Assembly: GCF_018613535.1 (NCBI RefSeq)
Contig: NZ_JAGGQB010000015.1
Coordinates: 1 to 64,000 of the forward strand
Direction: 5' to 3'
DNA from: Bacillus sp. ISL-51
GTDB taxonomy: Bacteria > Bacillota > Bacilli > Bacillales > Bacillaceae
Length of the DNA stretch: 64,000 nucleotides
In this document: positions 37,374 to 46,366 of the stretch, one piece after another
Layout: each line of letters starts with the position of its first letter
How positions within the stretch are numbered: position 1 is the first letter of the stretch
Program-made: the position numbers and the translations under genes
The notes under the pieces: model-generated
The model's input: only the letters and a program-made list of their open reading frames with translations
Told to the model about the DNA's origin: nothing
The model's database searches: none

Positions 37374-38537
37374 TTACAATGATGCTTTTAAGATCGCAAG
37401 CACATCTTCTTTTTGCAGTGATTTGAACTGGCCGAAAACGCCGTTAGCCATCGCTTTATCAGCAATCGTATCCAGCTTTTCATCAGAAATGTCATAATCA
37501 GCGAGTTTGTTCGGAGCGCCGAGGCTCGTCCAGAACGCCGAAAGCTTGTCAATTCCTTCACGCGCGATTTCCTCATCTGTTTTTCCTGCTTCGTCAATAT
37601 CGAAGACACGGACGGCAAGCTGCTTAAAGCGGGCAGGATTTTCTTTCAGCACGTGTCTCATCCAATTCGGGAACAGAATCGCAAGGCCCCCCGCGTGCGG
37701 AATATCATAAACCGCTGACACCGCATGCTCGATATTATGAGTCGCCCAGTCGCCTCTTGCGCCCATTGAGAGCATGCCGTTTAAGGCAATGGTGCCTGTA
37801 TATAAAATGGTCTCACGCAATTCATAGTTTTCCAGATCATTGATCAGCTTAGGCGCTGTTTCAATGACTGTGCGCAGAAGAGATTCACACATCCGGTCCT
37901 GATACGGCGTGTTTGATGTGTGATGGAAATATTGTTCAAACACGTGGCTCATCATATCAACCATGCCGTAGATCGTATGGTCTTTCGGAACCGTAAACGT
38001 ATTGACGGGATCAAGAATAGAAAATTTCGGATAAACAAGGGGGCTGCCCCATCCGTATTTTTCATTTGTTTCCCAGTTAGTAATAACGGATCCGGCATTC
38101 ATCTCTGAACCCGTTGCCGCTAATGTCAAGACCGTTCCAAACGGAAGAGCTTCGGTTGGCTGATGTTTTTTGGTGACGATATCCCAAGCGTCGCCGTCAT
38201 ATTTCGCGCCTGCTGCAATGGCTTTCGTACAGTCAATGACACTTCCTCCGCCGACAGCCAGAAGGAAATCAATATTTTGTTCCTTACAGATAGCGGCACC
38301 TTTATTAACTGTTGCAACGCGCGGATTCGGTTCAACCCCAGCAAGCTCATGAACGTTAACGTCTGCTTTTTTCAGAAGCTCTGTCACCTGATCGTAAAGG
38401 CCGCTTCGCTTAATGCTTCCCCCGCCGTACACGAGCAGTACGTTTTTTCCGTATGGTTTGATTTCTTCAGGAAGCTTTTCAACTTCTCCCTTTCCGAAAA
38501 TCAGCTTTGTCGGATTCCAATATGTAAAGTTCTGCAT
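37374..38537 (-). CDS. yugJ: NADH-dependent butanol dehydrogenase YugJ
   Basis: 387-residue iron-containing alcohol dehydrogenase, paralogue of the adjacent YugK with the same nucleotide-binding [15 protein letters not shown] and metal-binding motifs. It probably reduces aldehydes with NADH, with natural substrate unknown. ATG 38537 has AAGGAGGAG upstream. A terminator separates it from yugK, so the two are independently transcribed or only partly linked. Confidence 0.9.
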   Translation of the reverse strand: MQNFTYWNPTKLIFGKGEVEKLPEEIKPYGKNVLLVYGGGSIKRSGLYDQVTELLKKADVNVHELAGVEPNPRVATVNKGAAICKEQNIDFLLAVGGGSVIDCTKAIAAGAKYDGDAWDIVTKKHQPTEALPFGTVLTLAATGSEMNAGSVITNWETNEKYGWGSPLVYPKFSILDPVNTFTVPKDHTIYGMVDMMSHVFEQYFHHTSNTPYQDRMCESLLRTVIETAPKLINDLENYELRETILYTGTIALNGMLSMGARGDWATHNIEHAVSAVYDIPHAGGLAILFPNWMRHVLKENPARFKQLAVRVFDIDEAGKTDEEIAREGIDKLSAFWTSLGAPNKLADYDISDEKLDTIADKAMANGVFGQFKSLQKEDVLAILKASL

Positions 38538-38672
38538 GATATCTCCTCCTTGGTCTACATTATGCAGGATGACGCTTTTTACTGTAAAGTAATCAGCTTT
38601 TTGCATGCATAGTTTCTCCAGTTTGTCACAATCTATAACTGTTTCACGAATTCATAGAGGAGGTTGTTTTAC

Positions 38673-38909
38673 ATGAGTGCTATTCAGAGAATCTGTCTCG
38701 TTTTAACGATTATCGGCGCTATTAACTGGGGACTGATCGGTTTTTTTCAATTTGATTTAGTGGCAGCCATCTTCGGCGGCCAAGGATCAGCTCTGTCGCG
38801 GATTATTTACGGTCTGGTCGGCATCGCCGGATTAATCAATCTCGGCCTGCTGTTTAAACCGAACGAGGAAACGTCACGCGAGGAAGCAACGAAGCCTGAA
38901 ATGAGATAG
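38673..38909 (+). CDS. yuzA: DUF378 small membrane protein YuzA
   Basis: 78-residue DUF378 protein with two membrane helices (about 5-25 and 37-57) separated by a short loop, and a charged tail. INWGLIGFFQFDLV near 18-31 is the family signature. ATG 38673 lies seven bases after GAGGAGG; an in-frame TTG at 38664 is too close to that site. Function unknown. Confidence 0.85.
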   Translation: MSAIQRICLVLTIIGAINWGLIGFFQFDLVAAIFGGQGSALSRIIYGLVGIAGLINLGLLFKPNEETSREEATKPEMR

Positions 38910-38913
38910 ACAT

Positions 38914-38949
38914 AAAAAAGCACCGAACATACATATCCGGTGCTTTTTT
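38914..38949. terminator. Bidirectional terminator between yuzA and yugI
   Basis: AAAAAAGCACCG and CGGTGCTTTTTT pair around a loop, serving the two converging genes. Confidence 0.92.
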
Positions 38950-38954
38950 CGTGC

Positions 38955-39347
38955 TTATTTTTTGATAAGATCTTTGCGGTTTGACTGTTCAATCCACTCT
39001 TCAAGCTTATCTTTTAATGTGTTGAAACCTTGCGGAGCAGAAGCTTCTTCAGAAACATGAGCCGCTTTCGGTTTTCTTGGTTTGCTTTCTTTTCTTTCTG
39101 GCGCCGCTTGAGTCGCACGGATAGAAAGGCTGATTTTTCCTTTTTCTTCGTCAACTGCAAGTACTTTTACTTGTACTTCGTCACCGATTGAAAGGTGCTC
39201 GTTAATGTCTTTTACGAAACCGTGAGTGACTTCAGAAATGTGCACAAGTCCTTGAGTTTCTTCATCTAATGCAACAAACGCACCATACGCTTGTAATCCT
39301 GTTACTTTACCAGTGTAAACACTGCCCACTTCAAATTTTGCTGCCAT
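38955..39347 (-). CDS. yugI: General stress protein 13, S1 RNA-binding YugI
   Basis: 130-residue protein with one S1 RNA-binding domain (about 5-75: VGSVYTGKVTGLQAYGAFVAL, GLVHISEVTHGFV, KVKVLAVDEEKGKISLSIR) and a Lys/Arg-rich tail. It is the general stress protein GSP13 of B. subtilis, which associates with ribosomes. The ATG has AGGAG nine bases upstream. Confidence 0.92.
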   Translation of the reverse strand: MAAKFEVGSVYTGKVTGLQAYGAFVALDEETQGLVHISEVTHGFVKDINEHLSIGDEVQVKVLAVDEEKGKISLSIRATQAAPERKESKPRKPKAAHVSEEASAPQGFNTLKDKLEEWIEQSNRKDLIKK

Positions 39348-39518
39348 TCATAACAACTCCTAAGTTAAATTAAATACAGTTTATACGCAATTTAAAATTA
39401 TATCATACAAGTTTCATTTTCGCAAAGAGAACTTTTTTAAAAATGCAGGTTTAGCCGCGAAAAAAAGAGGGTATACTATGTTTACCGAAGGCTTTCTAGT
39501 ATTCCCCCCCTTTATTTG

Positions 39519-39546
39519 GATGCGAACTGAGTTCGTATCTTTTTTT
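39519..39546 (+). terminator. Strong plus-strand terminator with no assigned gene
   Basis: GATGCGAAC and GTTCGTATC form a nine-base-pair stem with a TGA loop, followed on the plus strand by T7. On the minus strand there is no T run after it, so it cannot serve alaT. No plus-strand gene ends here. Confidence 0.8.
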
Positions 39547-40714
39547 ATGCTCTTTTATCGACAAACCGTTTGATTCTGACGAGCGCTTCCTGGATCTGTT
39601 CAATTGAAGTCGCATACGAACATCTGATATATCCCTCACCGCTCGGGCCAAACACGTTTCCCGGAACGACGGCTACCTTTTCCTCAATAAGAAGCTCTTC
39701 TGCGAATTGCTCTGAACTCATTCCCGTAGATTGAATTGAAGGAAACGCATAAAATGCGCCGCCCGGATGATGGCAGCTGAGACCGATTTCATTTAACGTT
39801 TCCACAATCAAATTGCGCCGTCTCCGGTAGCTTTTTTTCATTCTTTCGACATCTTCTTGGCCGTTTTTCAGCCCTTCAAGCGCAGCGTATTGCGCCATCG
39901 ACGGCGCGCACATCATAGCGTGCTGATGAATTTTTAGCATCGCGTCCCTGATAACCGGCGGCGCCGCTGTGAAACCGAGCCTCCATCCAGTCATCGCAAA
40001 CGCTTTGGAGAACCCGGAAATAAGGATCGTCCGTTCCTTCATATCAGCAAGAGCCCCCATACTCGTGAATTGTTCATCATACGTCAATTCGGCATAGATT
40101 TCATCGGCAATCACAATGATGTCGTGTTTTTTAGCGAAAGCTGCAATGGATTCAAGCTCTTCTTTCGTATAGACAGAACCCGTCGGATTAGACGGCGAGC
40201 AAAGCAGCACAGCCTTTGTTTTTTCTGTTAATGCCGCTTTAAAATCATGAGCGGACGCTTTAAAGCCTTTATCAGCCGTTGTATGAATCGGTACCGGTAT
40301 TCCTCCCGTCAGCGTTACAAGTGATTCATAAGCCACAAAACACGGTTCAGGAATTAATATTTCCTCTCCCGGATTCATAATGGCGCGAATGGCGAGATCA
40401 AGCGCCTGGCTGGCTCCTACGGTAACGATCAGTTCATGGTCCGGAGAATAATAAAGGCCGAACCGCTGCTCCAAATAACGGCTGATTTCTTCCCTTAATT
40501 CATATAGTCCCGCATTGGCCGTATAAGCCGTGTAGCCCTGTTCCAAAGAAAGAATACTCGCTTCCCTGACGTTCCAGGCCGTTACAAAATCAGGCTCTCC
40601 GACGCCTAAAGAGATGACGCCTTCCATCGTAGCCGCCAAATCAAAAAACTTGCGGATGCCTGACGGTTTAATTTGCTGCACATAATCAGATAAATAAGAA
40701 GTCTTCGTTTCCAT
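39545..40714 (-). CDS. alaT: Alanine transaminase AlaT
   Basis: 389-residue PLP-dependent class I/II aminotransferase (YugH) that makes L-alanine from pyruvate and glutamate. The PLP lysine is in SGFSKAFAMTGWR near 230, with the conserved Asn in PSNPTGSVY near 170 and Arg in RCSYATS near 364. It begins right after the alaR stop; GTGGTG in the end of alaR may act as ribosome site. In B. subtilis alaR-alaT form an operon activated by AlaR. Confidence 0.92.
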   Translation of the reverse strand: METKTSYLSDYVQQIKPSGIRKFFDLAATMEGVISLGVGEPDFVTAWNVREASILSLEQGYTAYTANAGLYELREEISRYLEQRFGLYYSPDHELIVTVGASQALDLAIRAIMNPGEEILIPEPCFVAYESLVTLTGGIPVPIHTTADKGFKASAHDFKAALTEKTKAVLLCSPSNPTGSVYTKEELESIAAFAKKHDIIVIADEIYAELTYDEQFTSMGALADMKERTILISGFSKAFAMTGWRLGFTAAPPVIRDAMLKIHQHAMMCAPSMAQYAALEGLKNGQEDVERMKKSYRRRRNLIVETLNEIGLSCHHPGGAFYAFPSIQSTGMSSEQFAEELLIEEKVAVVPGNVFGPSGEGYIRCSYATSIEQIQEALVRIKRFVDKRA

Positions 40715-41215
40715 TTACGGAGACACCACGATTCTTTTGTCATCGTCTCCTGTTTCGAAGACTTTGCCGTCATGCTTGTATTTTTTCAGGATAAAGTGGG
40801 TTGTCGTAGAGACGACAGAATCAAGCGCAGACAGCTTTTCCGATACGAAACGCGCCACGTCTGACATGGTGTTGCCGCGAATGACGACAGAGAGATCGTA
40901 CACCCCTGACATCAGGTAAACGGATTCGACTTCCTGGAACCGGTAAATCCGTTCGGCCACCTCGTCAAAACCGACATTTCGTTTCGGCGTCACCTTTACA
41001 TCAATCATAGCCGTCACGCCCTCAAGGCCGTCGACTTTGCGCCAGTCGATCATAGCGGCATAATCAATGATGACTTTTTCCTTTTCAAGCTTATCAATAA
41101 TACTTTTTACTTCATCGGCCGGGATGTCCGCCATTTTTGCAATCGTTTCCGCATCAACTCGGCTGTTTTCGTCTAAAATTTCTAATATTTCTGTTTCTTT
41201 TTCGGTCAGCTTCAT
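40715..41215 (-). CDS. alaR: Lrp/AsnC family regulator AlaR
   Basis: 166-residue Lrp/AsnC regulator (YugG): an N-terminal helix-turn-helix (about 15-50: VDAETIAKMADIPADEVKSII) and a C-terminal ligand-binding RAM domain (about 65-145). In B. subtilis it activates alaR-alaT. ATG 41215 is eight bases after AAAGGTG; the GTG three codons earlier is too close. It is the first gene of the operon with alaT. Confidence 0.9.
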   Translation of the reverse strand: MKLTEKETEILEILDENSRVDAETIAKMADIPADEVKSIIDKLEKEKVIIDYAAMIDWRKVDGLEGVTAMIDVKVTPKRNVGFDEVAERIYRFQEVESVYLMSGVYDLSVVIRGNTMSDVARFVSEKLSALDSVVSTTTHFILKKYKHDGKVFETGDDDKRIVVSP

Positions 41216-41366
41216 ATGTTTCACACCTTTGCATTATCAAAAATCTTCATGACATTATATCACGATTTTCGACAAATGCTAAGAAAAACACGGAGAAAAC
41301 CTAAGCTAAAATATGACAAACATAAAAGCACGGCTGTCACTGACAGAAAGGATGGCGAAAACCCTC

Positions 41367-42188
41367 ATGGAAGCTGTTTCACCAATCAAACGGCTCGGAA
41401 TTCACGGAGTTGAATTATATTACGAGCACTATGAAAATCCCGGCAAACAAACGCTCGTCTGCGTCCACGGCTTTTTATCTTCCGCCTTCAGCTTCAGAAA
41501 GCTGATACCAATGCTTCGGAAGCAATATGAGATTATCGCAGTCGATTTGCCTCCTTTCGGCCAATCGGAAAAATCGCGTACTTTCATATATACGTACACG
41601 AATCTCGCTAAGCTCTTGATCGGCCTTTTGGAAAAGCTGAACATCAGCAAAGCGGCCCTCATCGGTCATTCAATGGGAGGTCAGATTTGCTTATCGGCTG
41701 CTCTGTTAAAGCCCGGGCTTTTTTCCAAAGTCGTTCTGCTATGCAGCTCCGGTTATTTAAAGCGTTCGCATCCGTCGATCATTTTCGGAACGCACCTTCC
41801 TTGCTTTCATCTTTATATTAAGTATTGGCTTTCAAAAGAAGGTGTGCTGAAAAACCTGCTGAATGTGGTGCACGATCAGACACTTATCGACCAGGAAATG
41901 ATTGACGGATATGAAAAACCATTTACAGACCGCCGCATTTTTAAAGCCATGACAAGATTCATCAGGCACAGGGAGGGCGACTTGCAGCCTGACGAATTGA
42001 GAAGGATAGAAAAGCCCGCATTGTTAATATGGGGAGAAGAAGACCGCGTCGTTCCGTTCTCAGTGGGGGAACGGCTTCATCGCGATCTGCCGGATTCGAT
42101 CCTGTATTCTCTTAAGGAAACCGGGCATCTTGTGCCTGAAGAACGGCCGGAATTCGTCTCCGAACGCATTTTGGAATTTATTGATTAA
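41367..42188 (+). CDS. yugF: Alpha/beta hydrolase YugF
   Basis: 273-residue alpha/beta hydrolase. The oxyanion HGF motif is in VCVHGFLSS near 36, the nucleophile Ser in GHSMGG near 111, an acid in WGEEDRVVP near 226 and the catalytic His in TGHLVPEE near 253. The substrate is unknown. The start is uncertain: ATG 41367 gives the length of B. subtilis YugF but has only AAAGGA 14 bases upstream; the frame is open back to ATG 41313, which has no ribosome site either. Confidence 0.85.
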   Translation: MEAVSPIKRLGIHGVELYYEHYENPGKQTLVCVHGFLSSAFSFRKLIPMLRKQYEIIAVDLPPFGQSEKSRTFIYTYTNLAKLLIGLLEKLNISKAALIGHSMGGQICLSAALLKPGLFSKVVLLCSSGYLKRSHPSIIFGTHLPCFHLYIKYWLSKEGVLKNLLNVVHDQTLIDQEMIDGYEKPFTDRRIFKAMTRFIRHREGDLQPDELRRIEKPALLIWGEEDRVVPFSVGERLHRDLPDSILYSLKETGHLVPEERPEFVSERILEFID

Positions 42189-42215
42189 AAAAAAACCGGC
42201 GCTATGCCGGTTTTT
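42187..42215. terminator. Bidirectional terminator between yugF and yugE
   Basis: AAAAACCGGC and GCCGGTTTTT form the stem between converging genes. Confidence 0.92.
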
Positions 42216-42474
42216 AAGGGGTGCAGGAGCTGCTTTCTTTTACGAGCAAAAGCTTTTCAGCCGTCTGAAGACAGCTTGCAATCGGAAGCTTTTGTTCAAA
42301 AGAAGCCTCGAAGATGTCCTGAATGGCTTCAGCCAGTTCATCGGCACGGTCTTTATCATAGACGGCCTGCACGACATCGACGGCCTCCGTCTCATAAAAT
42401 TCTTCTCCATATTGAAACGGGTCCCACTTGGCAATGATTTTTATCATTTCCATGACCGCTTGGCTTTCTTCCAT
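42214..42474 (-). CDS. yugE: DUF1871 family protein YugE
   Basis: 86-residue acidic, helical protein of the DUF1871 family, length as in B. subtilis. Function unknown. ATG 42474 is six bases after GGTGA; two further starts upstream (42480, 42483) fall in or next to that site. Confidence 0.82.
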   Translation of the reverse strand: MEESQAVMEMIKIIAKWDPFQYGEEFYETEAVDVVQAVYDKDRADELAEAIQDIFEASFEQKLPIASCLQTAEKLLLVKESSSCTP

Positions 42475-42560
42475 ATTCATCACCGCTTATAATAAAGTTT
42501 GCAAGTCTATTTTATCATAGATACGCTCTGAAAAATAATTATACTACAGGAGTGACATAC

Positions 42561-43724
42561 ATGAACTTTGACCTTCGAGAAAACCGCCTTGGCACAAAAT
42601 CGGTGAAATGGGACAAGGCGGAGGCGTTATTCGGCGTATCCGACGCTCTGCCGATGTGGGTGGCCGATATGGATTTTCGCGCTCCCGAAGCGATAACCGA
42701 GGCTTTAAAAGAACGCCTTGACCACGGCATATTCGGTTACACGTCTCCTGACACAAATACGAAAGAAGCCGTCGCTTCATGGTTTGAAACACGGCACGGC
42801 TTCCGGCCCGATCCCTTAAGCATTACGTTCAGCCCCGGGGTTGTAACGGCGATCAGCATGGCCATACAAGCCTTTACTGAACCGGGCGATCCGGTTTTGA
42901 TCCAATCACCGGTCTATACGCCTTTTTATCAAATGACAAAGGAAAATGAACGGCAGGTTTTACATAATCCTTTACGGGAGGAAAACGGAATCTATCATAT
43001 GGACTTTGAGGATCTTGAGAAAAAACTGAGCGATCCCGGGGTCAAGCTGATGATTCTCTGCAACCCCCACAACCCATCGGGCAGATCATGGAGCCGGGAC
43101 GAGCTTCTCCAGCTCGGTACGCTGTGCGCCGCTCATGACGTCACCGTTGTTTCTGATGAAATTCATTCCGATTTGATGCTGTACGGCAGGAAGCATACGC
43201 CTTTTGCTTCTCTTTCTGAGGAATTTGCGCGGATTTCCATCACTTGTGCCGCGCCAAGCAAGACGTTTAATATTGCCGGCATCCAGGCGTCGGCGATCAT
43301 CATTCCGGACCGGTATAAACGCGCGACATTTTCCAGCGTTATGCATCGGAACGGAATTTCCGACCTCAACGCGTTCGCCGTTGCAGCAATTGAAGCGGCT
43401 TATACAAAGGGCGGCCCTTGGCTTGACGCGCTGCTGCCTTATCTTGAGCGGAATATTGATATGGTTCAGACCTTTTTACGGGACGAATTGCCGCAGGTCC
43501 GTATGATGAAGCCCGATGCTTCTTATTTAATATGGATGGATTTCAGCCGATGCGGACTGTCAGACGCGGAGCTCAAAGAAAGAATGCTGAAAAAAGGGAA
43601 AATCATTTTAGAGCCGGGAACAAAATACGGTCCGGGCGGCGAAGGTTTTATGAGGCTGAATGTCGGCTGTTCGGCAGCCACTGTAAAAGAGGGCCTTTCA
43701 AGAATCAAAGCCGCTTTAGCGTAA
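42561..43724 (+). CDS. patB: Cystathionine beta-lyase PatB
   Basis: 387-residue PLP-dependent C-S lyase (MalY/PatB type) that splits cystathionine to homocysteine, pyruvate and ammonia, and can release volatile thiols from cysteine conjugates. The PLP lysine is in APSKTFNIAG near 236, with CNPHNPSGRSW near 165. ATG 42561 is nine bases after CAGGAG; it gives the B. subtilis length. Its own terminator follows. Confidence 0.93.
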   Translation: MNFDLRENRLGTKSVKWDKAEALFGVSDALPMWVADMDFRAPEAITEALKERLDHGIFGYTSPDTNTKEAVASWFETRHGFRPDPLSITFSPGVVTAISMAIQAFTEPGDPVLIQSPVYTPFYQMTKENERQVLHNPLREENGIYHMDFEDLEKKLSDPGVKLMILCNPHNPSGRSWSRDELLQLGTLCAAHDVTVVSDEIHSDLMLYGRKHTPFASLSEEFARISITCAAPSKTFNIAGIQASAIIIPDRYKRATFSSVMHRNGISDLNAFAVAAIEAAYTKGGPWLDALLPYLERNIDMVQTFLRDELPQVRMMKPDASYLIWMDFSRCGLSDAELKERMLKKGKIILEPGTKYGPGGEGFMRLNVGCSAATVKEGLSRIKAALA

Positions 43725-43735
43725 TACAGATGGAG

Positions 43736-43770
43736 AACGCCCTTATCAATAGAGATAAGGGCGTTCGTTT
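43736..43770 (+). terminator. patB terminator
   Basis: AACGCCCTTATC and GATAAGGGCGTT form a 12-base-pair stem, followed by T residues. Confidence 0.9.
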
Positions 43771-43836
43771 TAGAGAAATTGTATTTCCAAAGATGTTATA
43801 ATGATTCATATTTTTACATGAAAGGATTTCGTATAA

Positions 43837-45122
43837 ATGGAAATTGTAAAAGATTACTTGCTTCATTTCTCTTTTATTTTATTCCCTATTTTTCTTTATC
43901 AAGTCATCTGGCTCAGTAAACCTTCTTTACATGTGCCGAGAGCAAACCGATTGCTGGTTGCCGCATTTGCAGCCTCTTCTTCTTTATTATGTATGGTGTA
44001 TCCGATACAGGAATTACCTGCCGTCCGATACGGTCTGCAGCTCATTCCCATTGTGGTTTGTCTGCTTTATGCCGGCACTGCCGCAGGACTTGCCGCAGGT
44101 GCAGCATCCATTTGTTTTCAGCTCATATTTTTCGAACCTTCTGCCCTTTTTTTCTTATCAGTGCTTCCTTTTCTCATGATAATCCTTATACGGCTCCAAA
44201 CAAAATGGCCCTTTCTCTCAAAACAGAAGAAACTGCTTCTCGCGCTTACCATCGGCTGCTGGGAAATCACCTTATCAACCGCATCTCTCTTCACTTATAC
44301 CGCAACAAATATTCTCAATTTTCAAAACCATATACAGTTTATTATGAGGCGGCGATATCAGTGTTTTTCCAAATCAATGCGCTTTTGCTGTGTATTTATT
44401 TGATTGAGAGCATTGATGAGAATATGTCCATGCAGGCGAGGCTGATACACTCAGAAAAATTGGCCGTCGTCAGCGAGCTTGCCGCAAGCGTGGCCCATGA
44501 AGTCCGCAATCCCCTCACGGTCGTCAAAGGTTTTGTTCAGCTGCTTTTCAGCGGCGAACACATTCAAGACAAATCAAGCGCCGGTTATCAAAAGCTCGTT
44601 CTGTCTGAACTGGACCGCGCCGAGACGATCATTACAAATTATCTTGATATGGCGAAGCAGGATGATTACGAAAAACAAATTTTTGATATTTCACTGCTGG
44701 TAAAGGAGACCGGTTCACTGATGGAGTCTTACGCGAATTTTAAATTCGTGACAGTCAATGTTCACAGCGAGCCGGACTTATATGTGTGCGGAGATGTAAA
44801 AAAACTGAAACAGGCCCTGATTAATCTGATAAAAAACAGCATTGAAGCCGTGCCGACTGAAAACGGCAGAATTGCGGTCTCCGCCCAAAAACAACAAGAG
44901 ATGGTCCGCATTCAGATAACAGATAACGGAATCGGCATGTCCGATGAGGAGCTGCAAAAAATCGGCAGGCCGTATTACACCCTGAAAACGAACGGAACGG
45001 GGCTCGGGCTCACTGTGACATTCTCCATCATTGAACATCATGAAGGCTCCGTGTTATTCACAAGCGGCGAGCGTTCCGGCACAACGGCCTCTGTTCAGCT
45101 CCCGGCAGATTCTCCTCACTAG
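43837..45122 (+). pseudogene. kinB: Sporulation sensor kinase KinB, frameshifted
   Basis: KinB is the membrane sensor kinase that feeds phosphate into the Spo0F-Spo0B-Spo0A phosphorelay. The membrane part is read in one frame from ATG 43837 to a stop near 44403; the rest of the protein (VYYEAAISVFF, the phosphoacceptor His in ASVAHEVRNPLT, and the ATPase N/G boxes) continues in another frame to 45122. Both parts join exactly at CAAAACC (44323-44329): one added A restores Q-K-P and an uninterrupted 428-residue protein, the length of B. subtilis KinB. So a single base is missing, either in the organism or in the assembly. kapB and kapD follow. Confidence 0.9.
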
Positions 45123-45166
45123 CCATTTGCATTGATCTTTTATAGAATAATAGAGAGGTGAGGGCT

Positions 45167-45553
45167 ATGCATTCGTTTGAAATCGGCACAATCGTAAAAG
45201 GATTTTATAAAACAGGAGCATACATAGGAGAAGTGACAGACGTCAGGCCTAATCACTATTTAGTGAAAATCAAAGCTGTACTGACGCATCCCGCTCAAGG
45301 AGATCTCCATCATCCGAAGCAGGCGGACGTTCCTTTTTTCCATGAAAGAAGAGCGCTCGCATTCGGTGAGCAGACAAACATACCGCATCAGATGGTCAAA
45401 CCGTTTGACGGCGAGGTGCCGGATTATACGGCATCATTGAAGGAAGCGGCTGCCCGGCTGAAAGATCAGCTCACAAAAGACGATTCGGAGTGGGCGAAGC
45501 GTTCGCTAGCCAATTTGGCCGCACTGGAGAGTGAATATTTCAAAAGACCGTAA
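45167..45553 (+). CDS. kapB: KinB pathway lipoprotein/activator KapB
   Basis: 128-residue protein needed for KinB to act in the B. subtilis sporulation phosphorelay. The first 55 residues resemble a small beta-barrel (FEIGTIVKGFYKTGAYIGEV), the rest is helical. ATG 45167 is seven bases after GAGGTGAG; the in-frame codon upstream is too near. It lies 44 bases after kinB in the same operon and is intact, although kinB is broken. Confidence 0.9.
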   Translation: MHSFEIGTIVKGFYKTGAYIGEVTDVRPNHYLVKIKAVLTHPAQGDLHHPKQADVPFFHERRALAFGEQTNIPHQMVKPFDGEVPDYTASLKEAAARLKDQLTKDDSEWAKRSLANLAALESEYFKRP

Positions 45554-45580
45554 CCCAGTCAGCCTGATTGGGTTTTTTTA
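45551..45580 (+). terminator. kapB terminator
   Basis: AACCCA and TGGGTT with inner TCAG/CTGA pairs, followed by T7. Confidence 0.85.
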
Positions 45581-46195
45581 TGTGGCCCGGCGAAACAGCT
45601 CAGTCAAGTCAACACGATCGCCGATTGTCGGAGGCTTCGGCTTTTCAAGGTATTGTTTATCCCGTTCGACAAGCTTAAATAACTTGTATGTGGTCCGAGC
45701 GTCGTCCAGCGCTTTATGATGCGTGCCCGTTCCCTTATCGCCATACTCCTCGGCTGCTTTCCACAGGCCCGTCAGCGTCCTGTCGCCGAAAAAGTTTTTA
45801 TATTCAAGGGACAAATCCCGAAGTTCGCCTTTAAACGGAAAGGGAATATGGTTAAACATGCAGTTTTGCTTCAGTACTTTCATATCCATATTGCCCCAGG
45901 TCACAATGGTACAATTTTTCTCAGGATCAAGCTCATTCAATTTGCGGATGAATTCTTCAAATGTAATCCCGCTGTCGACTTCCTTTTGGCTGATGTTTAA
46001 AAAGGTTTTGCATCGCTTCGTCAGCTTCGGAAATTTTTTCGGTTTAATATAACTTGAAAACGTTTCAGCCACTTCATCATTTACCGTTTTGACAATCCCC
46101 GCCTCAATAATTTCCGGGAAGAAATTTTGCGGACTGTATTTGCCGTCCGGCATTGTAAATTCGAAATCAATAATAAGTAAACCGCGCTGATCCAC
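45578..46195 (-). CDS. kapD: KinA-pathway inhibitor, DEDDh exonuclease KapD
   Basis: 205-residue DEDDh-type 3'-5' exonuclease. The Exo motifs are visible: DFEFT near 10-14 (first Asp/Glu), NMDMKVLKQ near 103 (Asp), and HHKALDDARTTYKL near 165-178 (His and Asp). In B. subtilis KapD inhibits the KinA route to sporulation. GTG 46195 is preceded by GGCAGGTG. It converges on kapB and is divergent from yuxJ. Confidence 0.9.
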   Translation of the reverse strand: MDQRGLLIIDFEFTMPDGKYSPQNFFPEIIEAGIVKTVNDEVAETFSSYIKPKKFPKLTKRCKTFLNISQKEVDSGITFEEFIRKLNELDPEKNCTIVTWGNMDMKVLKQNCMFNHIPFPFKGELRDLSLEYKNFFGDRTLTGLWKAAEEYGDKGTGTHHKALDDARTTYKLFKLVERDKQYLEKPKPPTIGDRVDLTELFRRAT

Positions 46196-46301
46196 TTTTT
46201 ACACCTGCCTTTCCTCCGATCAAAAATGATATTTTATGATAGTATATCAATTACTCTTCTGAAACTTTCTCCTTTTTCTAAAAATAATGAATTTTCCTAT
46301 A

Positions 46302-46330
46302 TTAACATTGAAAATACAAATCTATATACT
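46302..46330 (+). promoter_or_regulatory. yuxJ promoter
   Basis: TTAACA (46302-46307), 17 bases and TATACT (46325-46330). The expected transcript start near 46337 lies after the only upstream ATG of the yuxJ frame (46226), so that ATG cannot be used. Confidence 0.75.
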
Positions 46331-46366
46331 TTAATTAGACACACGAAAAGTAAAGAAGGTGATGTT

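Noticed and set aside
43989..44330. N-terminal part of the second kinB frame (MYGVSDTGITC...)
   Set aside because: It is an out-of-frame reading of the membrane domain; the real protein enters this frame only after about 44324.
46226..46366. Extended N-terminus of YuxJ from ATG 46226
   Set aside because: That ATG lies upstream of the promoter, has no ribosome site, and the added residues are not protein-like.
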